From positions 3,046,041 through 3,110,040 of the forward strand of contig NZ_CP028339.1 of NCBI RefSeq assembly GCF_003030465.1: a stretch of DNA of 64,000 nucleotides, read 5' to 3'. Source of the stretch: Thauera aromatica K172 (lineage in GTDB: Bacteria; Pseudomonadota; Gammaproteobacteria; Burkholderiales; Rhodocyclaceae). This document shows, piece by piece, positions 40,269-51,329 of the stretch; within the stretch, counting starts at the first letter, position 1; each line of letters opens with the position of its first letter. The notes under the pieces were generated by a model that ran no database searches, had not been told where the DNA came from, and saw only the letters and a program-made list of their open reading frames with translations. Both the position numbers and the translations under genes were made by a program.

Positions 40269-41159
40269 ATGTCCAAGCCCCCGCCTGCCACGCCCGCCGA
40301 ATTCGACAGCCTGCTGCCGGAAACGCACATGGAGCGCCGCGCTTTCGTCGCCACCCTGGCCGCCGCCGGCTTCGCTGCCGCGGTGCTGCCGGTGCAGGCC
40401 GGCACCCTGATCCACACCGGCGACGAAGGTCTCGACAGCGGCGATCTCAGCCTCCCCGTCAGCGGCGGCGAACTGCCGGCCTATTTTGCCGCTCCCGCAG
40501 CACGCGCCGCTCGCAGCCGCCTTCCAGTGGTGCTGGTGGTACAGGAAATCTTCGGCGTCCACGCCCATATCCGCGACGTCTGCCGGCGCCTCGCCCACCT
40601 GGGCTACCTCGCCGTCGCACCCGAGCTGTTCTTTCGCCAAGGGGATCCGCGCACCCTCGACAATGTCGGCGCGATCCTCCAGGAAATTGTCGCCAACGTG
40701 CCCGACGCTCAGGTGATGACCGACCTCGACGCCTGTGCCGACTGGGCCTTCGCCCGGGGCGGCGACCCCGAACGTCTGGCGATCACCGGCTTTTGCTGGG
40801 GCGGGCGGATCACCTGGCTATACGCTGCACACAATCCCGCGCTCAAGGCCGGAGTGGCCTGGTACGGTCGTCTCGACGGCCCCCGCTCGGCGCTGACGCC
40901 GCAGCACCCGGTCGATGTCGCCGCCGCCCTGCACGCGCCGGTGCTGGGCCTGTACGCCGGCCAGGATCAGGGCATTCCGCTTGCCGATGTGACCGCGATG
41001 CGCGGCGCGCTGCAGCAGGCCGGCAGCGCCAGCACGATCGTGGTCTATCCCGATGCGCCTCACGCCTTCCACGCCGACTACCGGCCGAGCTACCGCAAGG
41101 ACGAGGCCGAGGACGGCTGGCGGCGCATGCAGGCTTGGTTCGCAGCCCACCTCGGCTGA
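40269..41159 (+). CDS. Dienelactone-hydrolase-family protein with Tat-like signal
   Basis: 296 residues. The N-terminal RRAFVATLAAAGFAAAVLP has twin Arg and a hydrophobic stretch (export likely, with cleavage near QAGT). The DLH alpha/beta-hydrolase domain has VVLVVQEIFGVHAHIRDVCR, the nucleophilic elbow GFCWGG (Cys), Asp in GLYAGQDQGIPLAD, and His in DAPHAFHADY: a complete Cys-Asp-His triad. Members hydrolyse lactones or dienelactones in aromatic catabolism; the substrate is unknown. It follows infA by 31 bases, with a good GAGG upstream. Confidence 0.88.
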   Translation: MSKPPPATPAEFDSLLPETHMERRAFVATLAAAGFAAAVLPVQAGTLIHTGDEGLDSGDLSLPVSGGELPAYFAAPAARAARSRLPVVLVVQEIFGVHAHIRDVCRRLAHLGYLAVAPELFFRQGDPRTLDNVGAILQEIVANVPDAQVMTDLDACADWAFARGGDPERLAITGFCWGGRITWLYAAHNPALKAGVAWYGRLDGPRSALTPQHPVDVAAALHAPVLGLYAGQDQGIPLADVTAMRGALQQAGSASTIVVYPDAPHAFHADYRPSYRKDEAEDGWRRMQAWFAAHLG

Positions 41160-41335
41160 AGCCGGTCCCGCCCCGCTCCCGGACTGGCGGCCGGACTCGC
41201 CGCCACCGGGGGCGCGACCACGGCCGCTGCCAGTGAAGCAGCGCGAACCAGGCCGCTGCCCGCCACCCAGCCGAACGCCAGACCGCACAGCACCGCCAGC
41301 ACCGCACTGATCCAGCTCCACCACCGGCTGCGCAT
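41090..41335 (-). CDS. Possible small exported/membrane protein
   Basis: 81 residues with a signal-like N-terminus (MRSRWWSWISAVLAVLCGLA then FGWVAGSG), behind GGAGG. It is antisense to the last 70 bases of the dienelactone hydrolase gene. The rest is Ala/Pro-rich without a domain. Coding support is limited to the good ribosome-binding site and signal. Confidence 0.35.
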   Translation of the reverse strand: MRSRWWSWISAVLAVLCGLAFGWVAGSGLVRAASLAAAVVAPPVAASPAASPGAGRDRLQPRWAANQACMRRQPSSASSLR

Positions 41336-41407
41336 GTTGCCTCCGCTCCACGATCTCCGCGCCGGAACGGCCTCCGGACGGGTCGCAGGTTGGACGCAGC
41401 CGCAGCG

Positions 41408-41956
41408 CTAGCGTTCCGGCGCCGGTGTCGCCGCGGCGCGCTGGCCGATTTCAGCCAGCAGGCGTGCCGCCACCAGCCCGTTGACCAGGCCGAACACCAC
41501 CGCGGCGAGGGCGAACACCGGCAGCAGGTAGAACACGCCGTCGTGCGGCACCAGCCACAGCCGCGCCACCACCAGTTGCGCGCCGATGTGGGCGAAGGCG
41601 GCGAGGATGCTGTGGCTGACCGGGCCGAACCAGCGCTGTGGCAGGTGCATCGCCAGCCCCAGCGCCACGAGGCTGGCGAGCGCCCCCGACAGGCTGAGGA
41701 AGAAGCCCGGGGCGAGGAACTGGCCAAGCAGCAGGTTGCCGGCGAGCACGCGCAGCAGCGACACCCACACCGCCTCGCGCCAGCCCCAGCGCGCCAGCAC
41801 CACCAGGGTGACGATGTTGGCCAAGCCCGGCTTGACTCCCGGCAATGGCAGCGGAATTGCCGCCTCGGCGACGGTGAGCACGATCGCCGCCGCCGCATGG
41901 CGGGCGATACGCCGGTCCTCGGCGGTCGGGGTCAGCTCAATAGTTGAGCGTGTCAT
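41408..41956 (-). CDS. Gx transporter family membrane protein
   Basis: 182 residues with five or six helices. IVLTVAEAAIPLPLPGVKPG then LANIVTLVVLARWGWREAVW are the characteristic stretches of Gx transporter proteins (also labelled heptaprenyl diphosphate synthase component I-like), with the GVKPGLAN motif. These ECF S-component-like proteins are paired with NusG_II and ApbE/Rnf genes. Function is not proven; a role in flavin or electron-transfer transport is proposed. Overlaps the NusG_II gene by 20 bases. Confidence 0.8.
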   Translation of the reverse strand: MTRSTIELTPTAEDRRIARHAAAAIVLTVAEAAIPLPLPGVKPGLANIVTLVVLARWGWREAVWVSLLRVLAGNLLLGQFLAPGFFLSLSGALASLVALGLAMHLPQRWFGPVSHSILAAFAHIGAQLVVARLWLVPHDGVFYLLPVFALAAVVFGLVNGLVAARLLAEIGQRAAATPAPER

Positions 41957-42326
41957 AGTTCGCGCTCCGCCCGGTGAGGCTCAGGCTGACTTCGTTGGGG
42001 GCGCAGATCGCCACCGCCCCGGCCTGTGTCAGCCAGCCCTGGCGCACGCAGTACTGGCGCGGACCGGGATCGGAAGCGATGCGCGCGCGCCCCGGCTCGA
42101 TTTCGACCAGGGTCACGCCGAGCGGGCCGGGCACCTCGACCCGGCGCGCACGCGACAGGTCGACTTCGGCCACCACCCGGCCGCCGGCGCGAATCACCGC
42201 GGCATCGGGTGTTCCACCCTGCCACAGCGCGAGCACCGCGTAGACGCACAGGATCAGGCCGGCGACGGCGACGGCGATATCGCCGGGGCGCAACAGCCTT
42301 CGCCACTGGGCAAAGCCGAATTTCAC
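41937..42326 (-). CDS. NusG domain II protein, membrane-anchored
   Basis: 129 residues from GTG 42326. One N-terminal helix ([19 protein letters not shown]) and a periplasmic NusG_II-type beta domain ([40 protein letters not shown]) with two Cys that probably form a disulfide. It pairs with the Gx transporter, as in many Gram-negatives. Starts in a 4-base overlap with rapZ. The molecular role is unknown. Confidence 0.8.
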   Translation of the reverse strand: MKFGFAQWRRLLRPGDIAVAVAGLILCVYAVLALWQGGTPDAAVIRAGGRVVAEVDLSRARRVEVPGPLGVTLVEIEPGRARIASDPGPRQYCVRQGWLTQAGAVAICAPNEVSLSLTGRSANYDTLNY

Positions 42327-43222
42327 GCCGCCGGCCCGAGCGCCGCGTCGCCGCCCCCGGCAGCCGCACGATCGGCGATCCGGCGTGCATCCGAGCGATG
42401 GCGCACGATGACCTCGAGCTGACCGCGAAACTGGGTGGCGAGCCACTCGGCGAGGTACACCGAGCGGTGCTGGCCCCCGGTGCAGCCGATCGCCACGGTG
42501 AGATAACTGCGGTTGTCACCGACGTAGGCGGGCAGCCAGTCGGCGAGGAAGCGGCGGATGTCCTCGCCCATGCGGGCGACTTCGGGAATCGTGCGCAGGA
42601 AATCGATCACCGGCTGGTCGCGCCCGGTGAGCGGACGCAGTTGGGGGTCGTAGTGCGGATTGGGCAGGCAGCGCACATCGAACACGAGGTCGGCATCGAG
42701 CGGAATGCCGTACTTGAAGCCGAAGGACTCGAACATCAGGGTCAGGCCTTCGGCCGGCGCGAGGTCGATGAATCCCTTCACCCAGGCCCGCAGCGTATTG
42801 GGCAGCAGGTTGCTGGTGTCGATGCGGTGGCCGAGTTCGGCGATGCTGTCGAGGGCATCGCGTTCGCGCTGGATCGCCTCTTCCAGGGTCACTCCGCCGA
42901 CGGCCAGCGGGTGGCGGCGGCGGGTTTCGGAAAAGCGCGCGATCAACGCATCGTCGCGCGCCTCGAGGAAGATGAAGCGCAGATCGGTGCCGCTCCGGCG
43001 CAGGGCGGCGACCTCCTGCGGCAGCGTGTCGATGCTCGTTCCCGAGCGCATGTCCACCACCACGGCGACCCGCTCGCCACCGGCACAGCGCAAATGGTCG
43101 ACGAGCTGCGGCAGCAGCGCCGCCGGAAGGTTATCCACCACGTAGTAGCCGGCGTCCTCGAGGACATTGAGCGCGATGCTCTTGCCCGAACCGGAAAGCC
43201 CGCTGATGAGTACGATCTGCAT
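42323..43222 (-). CDS. rapZ: RNase adapter protein RapZ
   Basis: 299 residues from ATG 43222. Walker [39 protein letters not shown], the P-loop-domain motifs [20 protein letters not shown], and the conserved end [20 protein letters not shown]. It binds GlcN6P and small RNAs and guides RNase E in enterobacteria; in betaproteobacteria its targets are less defined. An upstream extension to 43618 is not supported. The three-gene leftward operon rapZ-NusG_II-Gx. Confidence 0.95.
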   Translation of the reverse strand: MQIVLISGLSGSGKSIALNVLEDAGYYVVDNLPAALLPQLVDHLRCAGGERVAVVVDMRSGTSIDTLPQEVAALRRSGTDLRFIFLEARDDALIARFSETRRRHPLAVGGVTLEEAIQRERDALDSIAELGHRIDTSNLLPNTLRAWVKGFIDLAPAEGLTLMFESFGFKYGIPLDADLVFDVRCLPNPHYDPQLRPLTGRDQPVIDFLRTIPEVARMGEDIRRFLADWLPAYVGDNRSYLTVAIGCTGGQHRSVYLAEWLATQFRGQLEVIVRHRSDARRIADRAAAGGGDAALGPAA

Positions 43223-43326
43223 GGTCCTGCACATGAAAAAGCCCGCCCACACTATAGCGCAGCCCCGGTGGGGCGGGTTCTGGACGCTCCCGGCGCAGGG
43301 CCACCATATGGACTCATACGGGCATG

Positions 43327-43332
43327 TATAAT
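43327..43332 (+). promoter_or_regulatory. Possible -10 element of the sensor kinase gene
   Basis: TATAAT, 117 bases before the kinase start, in the intergenic region shared with rapZ. No good -35 hexamer at the right distance, so the promoter is only tentative. Confidence 0.35.
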
Positions 43333-43448
43333 TTCGATCCTGTTCCCCCTGTCGCAGGCCCGCCGGGGGAGCGGCATCAGCCCGGAATCGCCCGAAACCC
43401 CCTTTTCGCCCCCGCGCCCCATCCGCCTTCGTGCAGGAGTCATGAGCG

Positions 43449-45585
43449 ATGCGCTCGGACGAACTCGATTTCCACTCACTGATCGACTTCCTGCCGGAGA
43501 CCGGCTCGATCCGCTTCTGCGGGCGCCGGGCGATCCTGGTCCATGCCGACTCGATGGGGGCGCTGCGCAAGGAGCTGGTCGAGACCGTCGGCCTCGACAT
43601 CGCCAAAGTCATCCTCACCCGCTACGGCTTCAGCTGCGGCTACGAAGACGCCGAGCTGCTCGCCGGCTACATGCACCCCGACAGCCTCGAGGAATTCATT
43701 CTCGGCGGTCCGCGCACCCACATGTTCTCGGGCATCGCCGAAGTCGAGCCCGGGCACCCCGAGATCGACCACGGCCACGGCCGCTACCGCATGAGCGGGC
43801 GCTGGCGCCACTCCTACGAAGCCGAACAGCATCTGCGCCTGTTCGGCCGTTCGGAAGATCCGGTGTGCTGGACCCTCACCGGCTACGCTTCAGGCTTCGC
43901 CTCGCGCGTGCTCGACGCCGACATGATCTGCGTCGAGCACGCCTGCGAAGGCCGCGGCGATGCGCATTGTGCCTGGACGCTGATGAACGCCAGCGACTGC
44001 GCCCCCGAACTGGCCGGGCTGCGCGAATACTTCAAGCCGCTCAACATCCGCGACCGCATCAACGTGCTCGAGAGCCGCGTCCTCGAGCGCACCCGCGAGC
44101 TGGAAGCTTCCGAGCAGCGCTACCGCAACCTGATCGAAGACCTGCCGGAGATGGTCTTCGCGCTCCACGCTTCGGGCCGCCTGCTGCACCTGAACAAGGC
44201 CGCGCGCCTGCGCCTCGGAGTGAGCGAAGCGCAGCTGCCGACGCTGCGCCTGAAGGATCTGGTGCAGCCCGAATACGTCGCCCGCGCCGCCGGCTTCCTC
44301 AAGGACATCGCGGTCCGGCGCAGCACCACCGACATCGACGTGGTCATGAGCGACGCCGCCGGCCGCCCCTTCCCGGTGCGCCTGCAGGTCGAACCGGTGT
44401 TCAAGGACGACAAGATCGTCGGCTACAGCGGCCTCGCGCTCGACATCAGCGCCCAGCTCGAGCGCGAGCGCGCGCTCACCGAGTACGCGCGCCAGCTCGA
44501 ATCGCGCGAGCAGCAGATCCAGGACGTGATCAACGACGCCGTCTACATCCTCGACGGCACGGGCCGGCTGGCCTTCATCAACGCGCGCATGGCCGAGCTC
44601 CTCGGCACCGCGCCCGAAGCGGCACTCGGCCGCCCGGTCGGCGAGCTGATGCCCGCCGCCTCCGCCGCCCGCATCGACAAGGACTTCACCCGCCGCATTG
44701 GCGGCGAAGGCGGCCAGCCGTTCGAGATCATGCTGGCGCAAGGCGATGGCGGCAGCGTGCTGCTGGAAGTGAACTCGGCGCTGTTCATCGGCAACGACAC
44801 CGCCGACGGCGTGATCGGCGTGGCGCGCGACATCACCGCCCGCCGCCAGATGGAGCAGCAGCTTGCCCAGGCCAACCGCCTGAGCGCGCTCGGCCAGTTC
44901 GCCTCCGGCGTCGCCCACGAAATCAACAACCCGCTCGGCCTCGTTTCCGGCTACGCCGAAGAGCTGCAGGCGCTGCTCGACGCCAGTGCCGGCGGCCAGG
45001 ACCTTCCCCTCCTCGAGACGCTGCGCCGCGGGCTGATCACGATCCAGCAGCAGGCCCACCGCTGCAAGGCGATCACCGACAACCTGCTGTCGTTCTCGCG
45101 GCGCCAGAGCGCGGCGCTGGAGACGGTCGACGTGGGCCTGTTCCTCGCCGAACGACTGGCCTTCTTCAACGACGCCGGCCTGACCCGGGGCGTCGAGGTC
45201 GCGGTGGCGATCGAACCCGGGCTGCCGCCCGCGCTCACCAGCCCGGCCCTGCTCGAGCAGGTTGTCCAGAACCTGCTGAAGAATGCGCGCGACGCGATGA
45301 ACGGCAAGGGCCGCATCGAGCTCGGCGTCCGCAGCACGGCCGAGGGCATCGAAATCGAGATCGGCGACGAAGGCCCGGGACTGGCGCCCGGCGTCATCGA
45401 GCACGTGTTCGACCCCTTCTTCACCACCAAGGCGCCGGGCAAGGGCACCGGGCTGGGGCTGTCGATCTGCTATTCGATCATGAACGAAATCCGCGGCCGC
45501 ATCAGCTGCGGCAACCGGGCGCAGGGCGGCGCCTGGTTCCGCGTGCTGCTGCCGTGCGCGGACGAGATCCCGGGAAATCGCGCGC

Positions 45586-45596
<11 letters not shown>
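43449..45596 (+). CDS. Sensor histidine kinase with XylR-N/V4R and PAS domains
   Basis: 715 residues. Residues ~1-200 are an XylR_N plus V4R domain ([40 protein letters not shown]), the aromatic-binding module of XylR/DmpR regulators. Two PAS domains follow (about 230-340 and 355-470), then HisKA ([17 protein letters not shown], His ~490) and a HATPase domain ([30 protein letters not shown]). V4R is normally fused to AAA+ activators; here it drives a kinase. It probably senses a phenolic compound and phosphorylates the regulator encoded in an 11-base overlap. Confidence 0.92.
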
Positions 45597-46968
<1,372 letters not shown>

Positions 46969-46983
46969 AGTGCTGTCGCAGTT

Positions 46984-46998
46984 TGCAACACCGTTGCA
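46984..46998 (+). promoter_or_regulatory. Palindromic enhancer-like site upstream of pch operon
   Basis: TGCAACACCGTTGCA is a perfect 6-bp-arm palindrome about 180 bases before the sigma-54 promoter; a half site CTGCAAC follows at 47001-47007. Distance and symmetry fit binding by the NtrC-type regulator. Confidence 0.6.
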
Positions 46999-47116
46999 GA
47001 CTGCAACGCCCGTCCCGAACCCATTGGCGGCAAGGGACTTCCACCACCGGACTCGGTCTCGCGCGATATTCTGTAGCACATCGCTACACTCCTGGAATTC
47101 CCCCCTTCTGCAGCAA

Positions 47117-47140
47117 GATAAAATAAATATTTGTTTTATC
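47117..47140 (+). promoter_or_regulatory. AT-rich inverted repeat, possible IHF/bending site
   Basis: GATAAAA (47117-47123) and TTTTATC (47134-47140) flank a TA-rich spacer, halfway between the palindrome and the -24/-12 promoter. Such a region commonly binds IHF in sigma-54 promoters; not a strong IHF consensus match. Confidence 0.4.
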
Positions 47141-47165
47141 TGCGCATTTATATTTTTAACAGACC

Positions 47166-47181
47166 TGGCCCGAGCCTTGCT
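47166..47181 (+). promoter_or_regulatory. Sigma-54 promoter of the p-cresol operon
   Basis: TGGCCCGAGCCTTGCT with GG and GC 12 bases apart. Start near 47193, about 37 bases before pchC. The gene upstream encodes a sigma-54 activator. Confidence 0.8.
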
Positions 47182-47229
47182 TTGTCTTTATCCAAGGGAA
47201 CACCGTAATCCCTGCAAAGGAGGAGACGA

Positions 47230-47532
47230 ATGCATTCAGTATCGAAACTGGCCCTGGCCTGTCTCGCGGCGAGCGCGATGCAAGTCGCGGCCGCACAGGA
47301 CGGCCCCGCACAACCGGTCGATCCGGTCTACGCCAAGGTGTGCACCTACTGCCACGACCAGGGCATCGGCCCGAAGATCCTCGGGCGCCAGCTCCAACCC
47401 GCGTACATCGAGCATGTGGTCCGCTACGGTTTTCGCGCAATGCCCAGCTTCCGCTCCGCGGAAATCGACGACAAAGCGCTCGCCGGCGTCATCCAGTGGG
47501 TATCGGCTTCTCCTGCCGGCGCCGGGCAGTAG
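47230..47532 (+). CDS. pchC: p-Cresol methylhydroxylase cytochrome c subunit
   Basis: 100 residues from ATG 47230 with AGGAGGAGAC upstream. Signal peptide (LALACLAASAMQVAAA), then a single-haem cytochrome c with YAKVCTYCHDQGIGPKILGR (CxxCH) and the distal Met in YGFRAMPSFRSAEID. It is the small c-type subunit that takes electrons from the covalent FAD of PchF and passes them to a periplasmic acceptor. Size and order (C-X-F-A) fit PCMH operons. Located in the periplasm. Confidence 0.92.
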   Translation: MHSVSKLALACLAASAMQVAAAQDGPAQPVDPVYAKVCTYCHDQGIGPKILGRQLQPAYIEHVVRYGFRAMPSFRSAEIDDKALAGVIQWVSASPAGAGQ

Positions 47533-47541
47533 GTGGCGATC

Positions 47542-48126
47542 ATGAACCGACGCGAATTTCTCCGCCGTGCCGGCGGTGGCGCATCGCTCGCCGCGCTGTC
47601 GACCTCGGCGCTGTCCTTTCAGCCTTCGAACACTGCCATCGAGCGCACGCAACTGGTCCTCGTCGGCCAGGGCGACCTGCCTGTCGCAGTGTCGCTGACG
47701 CACCGGCTGGAACAAGCATTCCACGCTGCCGGCCTGCGCACGACCGTATTGCTGCCCGGTCGCAGTGAACTGCGCCATATCGGCAAGCTCGAAGCCCTGC
47801 TCGACCATCCGGCCGGAACGCCCTTGCTCGGCATCATGGACGATGCCGCGGCGGTGATCTTCCAGGCCGTCACCGGCAGCCGTGGTGCGCACTCGCTGGC
47901 CAGCGCCCATCACCGCAGCAGTACCGCCACCACGCGTCACTGCTGCAGCGCCACCGGATACCCGCAGCCGATCGCCTGGCACGGAGCCGGGGATGGCCAG
48001 GCACAACACGTCGAGCAGTTCTACCTTGCCGCCCTCGGCGAGCACGCTACCATCCGGCCCACCGCCGCCACCACTGCCACCACTGCCACAGAAGGCGCGC
48101 TGGCGTCCTTCCTGATCCGGCTCTGA
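47542..48126 (+). CDS. pchX: PchX-like exported protein of unknown function
   Basis: 194 residues from ATG 47542; a GTG three codons earlier is possible. The start MNRREFLRRAGGGASLAALS carries a twin-Arg signal. After that, an alpha/beta pattern (TQLVLVGQGDLPVAVSLTHR, LRTTVLLPGRSELRHIGKLE) is seen, and two adjacent Cys (RHCCSATG). In pseudomonad pchACXF operons a pchX of unknown role lies between pchC and pchF. The match here rests on position, not residue identity. A role in flavinylation or assembly has been suggested only by context. Confidence 0.6.
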   Translation: MNRREFLRRAGGGASLAALSTSALSFQPSNTAIERTQLVLVGQGDLPVAVSLTHRLEQAFHAAGLRTTVLLPGRSELRHIGKLEALLDHPAGTPLLGIMDDAAAVIFQAVTGSRGAHSLASAHHRSSTATTRHCCSATGYPQPIAWHGAGDGQAQHVEQFYLAALGEHATIRPTAATTATTATEGALASFLIRL

Positions 48127-48172
48127 AGCGCTGCCCGCGACCCCGCAACCTCATCCGCATCCTGGAGAAGAA

Positions 48173-49723
48173 ATGAGCACACCCAAGCGCACCCTCCTGC
48201 CCAAGGGCGTCAGCGCGAGCGATTTCGACAAGGCGCTCACCGAGATCCGCGCCATCGTCGGCGATGCCCACGTCCTTGCCGACACGCCGCAGCTCGCCCC
48301 CTACAACAAGATCATGATGCCGGTACCCGACGAGCAGCACGCGCCCTCGGCGGCGGTGATGCCCGACAGCGTCGAGCAGGTGCAGGCGGTCATGCGCATC
48401 CTGAACAAGCGCCGGATCCCGGTCTATCCGATCTCCACCGGTAAGAACCTCGGCTACGGCTCAGCGGCGCCGGTCGAGCGCGGCCAGCTCATCCTCGATC
48501 TGCGCCGCATGAACCGCATCCTGGATGTAGACGCCGATCTGTGCACCGCGCTGGTCGAGCCCGGCGTCACCTACCAGCAGCTCTACGACTACCTGCAGGA
48601 GAAGAAGCTACCGCTGTGGTTCTCCTGCCCCGCACCCTCGGTGATCGCCGGCCCGCTCGGCAACATGGTCGACCGCGGTGTCGGCTACACCCCCTACGGC
48701 GAGCATTTCCTGTTCTCGTCGGGCATGGAAGTGGTGCTTGCCGACGGCGAGGTGCTGCGCACCGGCATGGGTTCGATGCCCAACTCCAACACCTGGCAGG
48801 TATTCAAGTGGGGTTACGGGCCGACCCTCGACGGCATCTTCACCCAGTCGAACTACGGCGTCGTCACCAAGATGGGGATGTGGTTGATGCCGGCCCCGCC
48901 CGACTACCGCCCCTTCCTGATCCAGTACCCCGAAGACGCCGACATCACCAAGATCGTCGACGCGCTGCGCCCGCTGCGCATCGCGATGGTGATCCCGAAC
49001 GCGGTGGTGATCGCCCACACGCTGTGGGAGGCGCCTTGCTCCAAGGTCAACCGCGCCGACTACCACCAGGGTCCGGGGGCGATCACCGACGAGGAGGTCA
49101 AGCGCATCCGCAAGGACCACAACATCGGCGCGTGGAACGTCTATGCCGCGCTCTACGGCAGCCCCGAGACCAACGACGCCAACTGGAAGATCATCGAGGC
49201 GGTCGCCGCGGCCACCGGCGGCAAGCTGGTCACCGAGTCCGCGGACGAAGGCGGGCGTGCCACCCAGTACCGCTTCGACCTGATGAAGGGCAAGCCCAAC
49301 CTCGGCGAGTTCGATCTCTACAACTGGCGCGGAGGCGGCGGTTCGGTGTGGTTCGCCCCGGTATCGCAGGCCAAGGGCAGCGAGACCCTGAAGCAGATGA
49401 AGCTGGCCAAGGACATCCTCGCCAAGTACGGTTTCGACTATGTCGGCGAGTTCATCGTCGGCTGGCGCGACATGCACCACGTCATCGACCTGCTGTTCGA
49501 CCGCAGCGACGACGAGCAGAAGCGCAACGCCTACGCCTGCTACGACGAACTGCTCCACGCCTTCGCCCGCGAAGGTTACGGCGTCTATCGCGCCAACACC
49601 GCCTTCGCGGAAAAGGTCGCCGCCACCTACGGCCCGGTCAAGCGCGACGTCGAGCGCCGCCTCAAGCGCGCCCTCGACCCGAATAACATTATCGCTCCGG
49701 GGCGCTGCGGGATCAGTCTGTGA
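48173..49723 (+). CDS. pchF: p-Cresol methylhydroxylase flavoprotein subunit
   Basis: 516 residues. FAD-binding PCMH/VAO fold: RIPVYPISTGKNLGYGSAAP, GPLGNMVDRGVGYTPYGEHF and SNYGVVTKMGMWLMPAPPDY are family signatures. Tyr383 in LGEFDLYNWRGGGGSVWF corresponds in position to the FAD-linking Tyr384 of the Pseudomonas enzyme (known from its structure). It hydroxylates p-cresol at the methyl group via a quinone methide, then oxidises the alcohol to 4-hydroxybenzaldehyde. No signal peptide; it may be exported folded with PchC or assembled after export. Related enzymes take 4-ethylphenol, so the exact substrate is not fixed. Confidence 0.92.
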   Translation: MSTPKRTLLPKGVSASDFDKALTEIRAIVGDAHVLADTPQLAPYNKIMMPVPDEQHAPSAAVMPDSVEQVQAVMRILNKRRIPVYPISTGKNLGYGSAAPVERGQLILDLRRMNRILDVDADLCTALVEPGVTYQQLYDYLQEKKLPLWFSCPAPSVIAGPLGNMVDRGVGYTPYGEHFLFSSGMEVVLADGEVLRTGMGSMPNSNTWQVFKWGYGPTLDGIFTQSNYGVVTKMGMWLMPAPPDYRPFLIQYPEDADITKIVDALRPLRIAMVIPNAVVIAHTLWEAPCSKVNRADYHQGPGAITDEEVKRIRKDHNIGAWNVYAALYGSPETNDANWKIIEAVAAATGGKLVTESADEGGRATQYRFDLMKGKPNLGEFDLYNWRGGGGSVWFAPVSQAKGSETLKQMKLAKDILAKYGFDYVGEFIVGWRDMHHVIDLLFDRSDDEQKRNAYACYDELLHAFAREGYGVYRANTAFAEKVAATYGPVKRDVERRLKRALDPNNIIAPGRCGISL

Positions 49724-49836
49724 GCATGAGCACGACACCGGAACACGCTTTCCAAAACCACAGCCTTCAGCGATCGCCGGCCGTGCCGCCCCTGCGGCGG
49801 GAGCGGCGGCGGTCGACGACCGAGGAGTGAGACACC

Positions 49837-51288
49837 ATGACTGACATCCGCATGCTGATCGGTGGCGAGCCGCGCGCCGCCGCCAACGGCGCCACCTTCG
49901 AGCGCCGCAACCCCCTCGACCACAGCGTGGCCACGCGCGCGCCGGCCGCCACCGCGGCCGATGCGGTCGCCGCGGTCGACGCCGCGGCGGCGGCGTTTCC
50001 GGCCTGGGCGGCGATGGGGCCGGGCGAACGGCGCGCCCTGCTGCTGAAGGCCTCCCAGGCGCTCGAGGCCAAGGGCGAGGCCATCGCCGCGGCAATGGCC
50101 GCCGAAACCGGCGCATCCGGAATCTGGGCCGGGTTCAACGTCCACCTGGCGGCCGGCATGCTGCTCGAAGCGGCATCGCTGACCACCCGGATCAACGGCG
50201 AGCTGATTCCCTCCGACGTGCCCGGCAACGTGGCGATGGCCGTGCGCCAACCCGCCGGCGTGGTGCTCGGCATCGCCCCCTGGAACGCGCCGGTGATCCT
50301 CGGCGTGCGTGCCATCTCCACGCCGCTCGCCTGCGGCAACACCGTCGTGCTCAAAGGCTCGGAGCTGTGTCCTGCCACCCACGGCCTGATCATCGAGGCG
50401 TTGCAGGAAGCGGGCCTGCCGCCGGGCGTGGTCAATTTCGTCACCAACGCCCCGGCCGATGCCGGCGCAGTGGTCGAAGCGATGGTCGCCCACCCCGCGC
50501 TGCGCCGGGTCAACTTCACCGGCTCGACCCGGGTCGGGCGCGTGATCGCGCAGACCTGCGCCAAGTACCTCAAGCCCGCGGTGCTCGAGCTGGGCGGCAA
50601 GGCGCCGCTGGTGGTGCTCGACGACGCTGACCTCGATGCCGCGGTGGCCGCGGCAACTTTCGGCGCCTTCGCCAACTCGGGGCAGATCTGCATGTCGACC
50701 GAGCGCATCATCGTGGACGCCACCGTCGCCGACGACTTCGTCAAACTCCTTGCCGGGCGTGCTCGCGGCCTGCCGCTGGGCGACCCGCGCAAGGGGCCGG
50801 TGGTACTCGGCTCGGTGGTGGACATGGGCACGGTCGAACGCTGCAATGCGCTGATCGACGACGCCCTCGCCAAAGGCGCCACCCTGGTCTGCGGCGGCAA
50901 GGCCGACAGCACCCTGATGCCCGCCACCCTGCTCGACCACGTGAGCGCCGACATGCGCATCTACCACGAGGAGACCTTCGCTCCGGTGAAGGCGATCGTG
51001 CGCGTGCGTGGCGTCGAAGCCGCAGTGGCCTGCGCCAACGACAACCCCTTCGGGCTGGCCGCGGCGGTCTTCGGGCGCGACCTCGCCCGTGCCTGGCAGG
51101 TGGCGTCGCGCATCCAGTCGGGGATCTGCCACATCAACGGCCCCACCGTCCACGACGAAGCGCAGATGCCCTTCGGCGGGGTCAAGGATTCGGGCTACGG
51201 CCGCTTCGGCGGCCAGGCCGGGATTGACGCCTTCACCGAACTGCGCTGGATCACGATGCAGACCACGGCGCGCCATTACCCGTTCTGA
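49837..51288 (+). CDS. pchA: 4-Hydroxybenzaldehyde dehydrogenase-like aldehyde dehydrogenase
   Basis: 483 residues. NAD(P)-dependent ALDH: GIAPWNAPVILGVRAIST, Rossmann motif FTGSTRVGRVIAQT, catalytic Glu in LELGGKAPLVVLDD, and catalytic Cys in ANSGQICMSTERIIV. Resembles vanillin/benzaldehyde dehydrogenases (short loop, EETFAPVKAIVRV). Follows pchF by 113 bases, so it is the expected 4-hydroxybenzaldehyde to 4-hydroxybenzoate step. Cytoplasmic. Confidence 0.9.
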   Translation: MTDIRMLIGGEPRAAANGATFERRNPLDHSVATRAPAATAADAVAAVDAAAAAFPAWAAMGPGERRALLLKASQALEAKGEAIAAAMAAETGASGIWAGFNVHLAAGMLLEAASLTTRINGELIPSDVPGNVAMAVRQPAGVVLGIAPWNAPVILGVRAISTPLACGNTVVLKGSELCPATHGLIIEALQEAGLPPGVVNFVTNAPADAGAVVEAMVAHPALRRVNFTGSTRVGRVIAQTCAKYLKPAVLELGGKAPLVVLDDADLDAAVAAATFGAFANSGQICMSTERIIVDATVADDFVKLLAGRARGLPLGDPRKGPVVLGSVVDMGTVERCNALIDDALAKGATLVCGGKADSTLMPATLLDHVSADMRIYHEETFAPVKAIVRVRGVEAAVACANDNPFGLAAAVFGRDLARAWQVASRIQSGICHINGPTVHDEAQMPFGGVKDSGYGRFGGQAGIDAFTELRWITMQTTARHYPF

Positions 51289-51293
51289 TTTCC

Positions 51294-51329
51294 GGATCCG
51301 CATGCCACTTAGCGAGAGGATGCGGATCC
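51294..51329 (+). terminator. Hairpin after pchA
   Basis: GGATCCGCAT / ATGCGGATCC, a perfect 10-bp stem with a 16-base loop, five bases after the pchA stop. No clear T-run follows (CTTGCG), so it may be a processing or weak termination signal. Confidence 0.5.
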
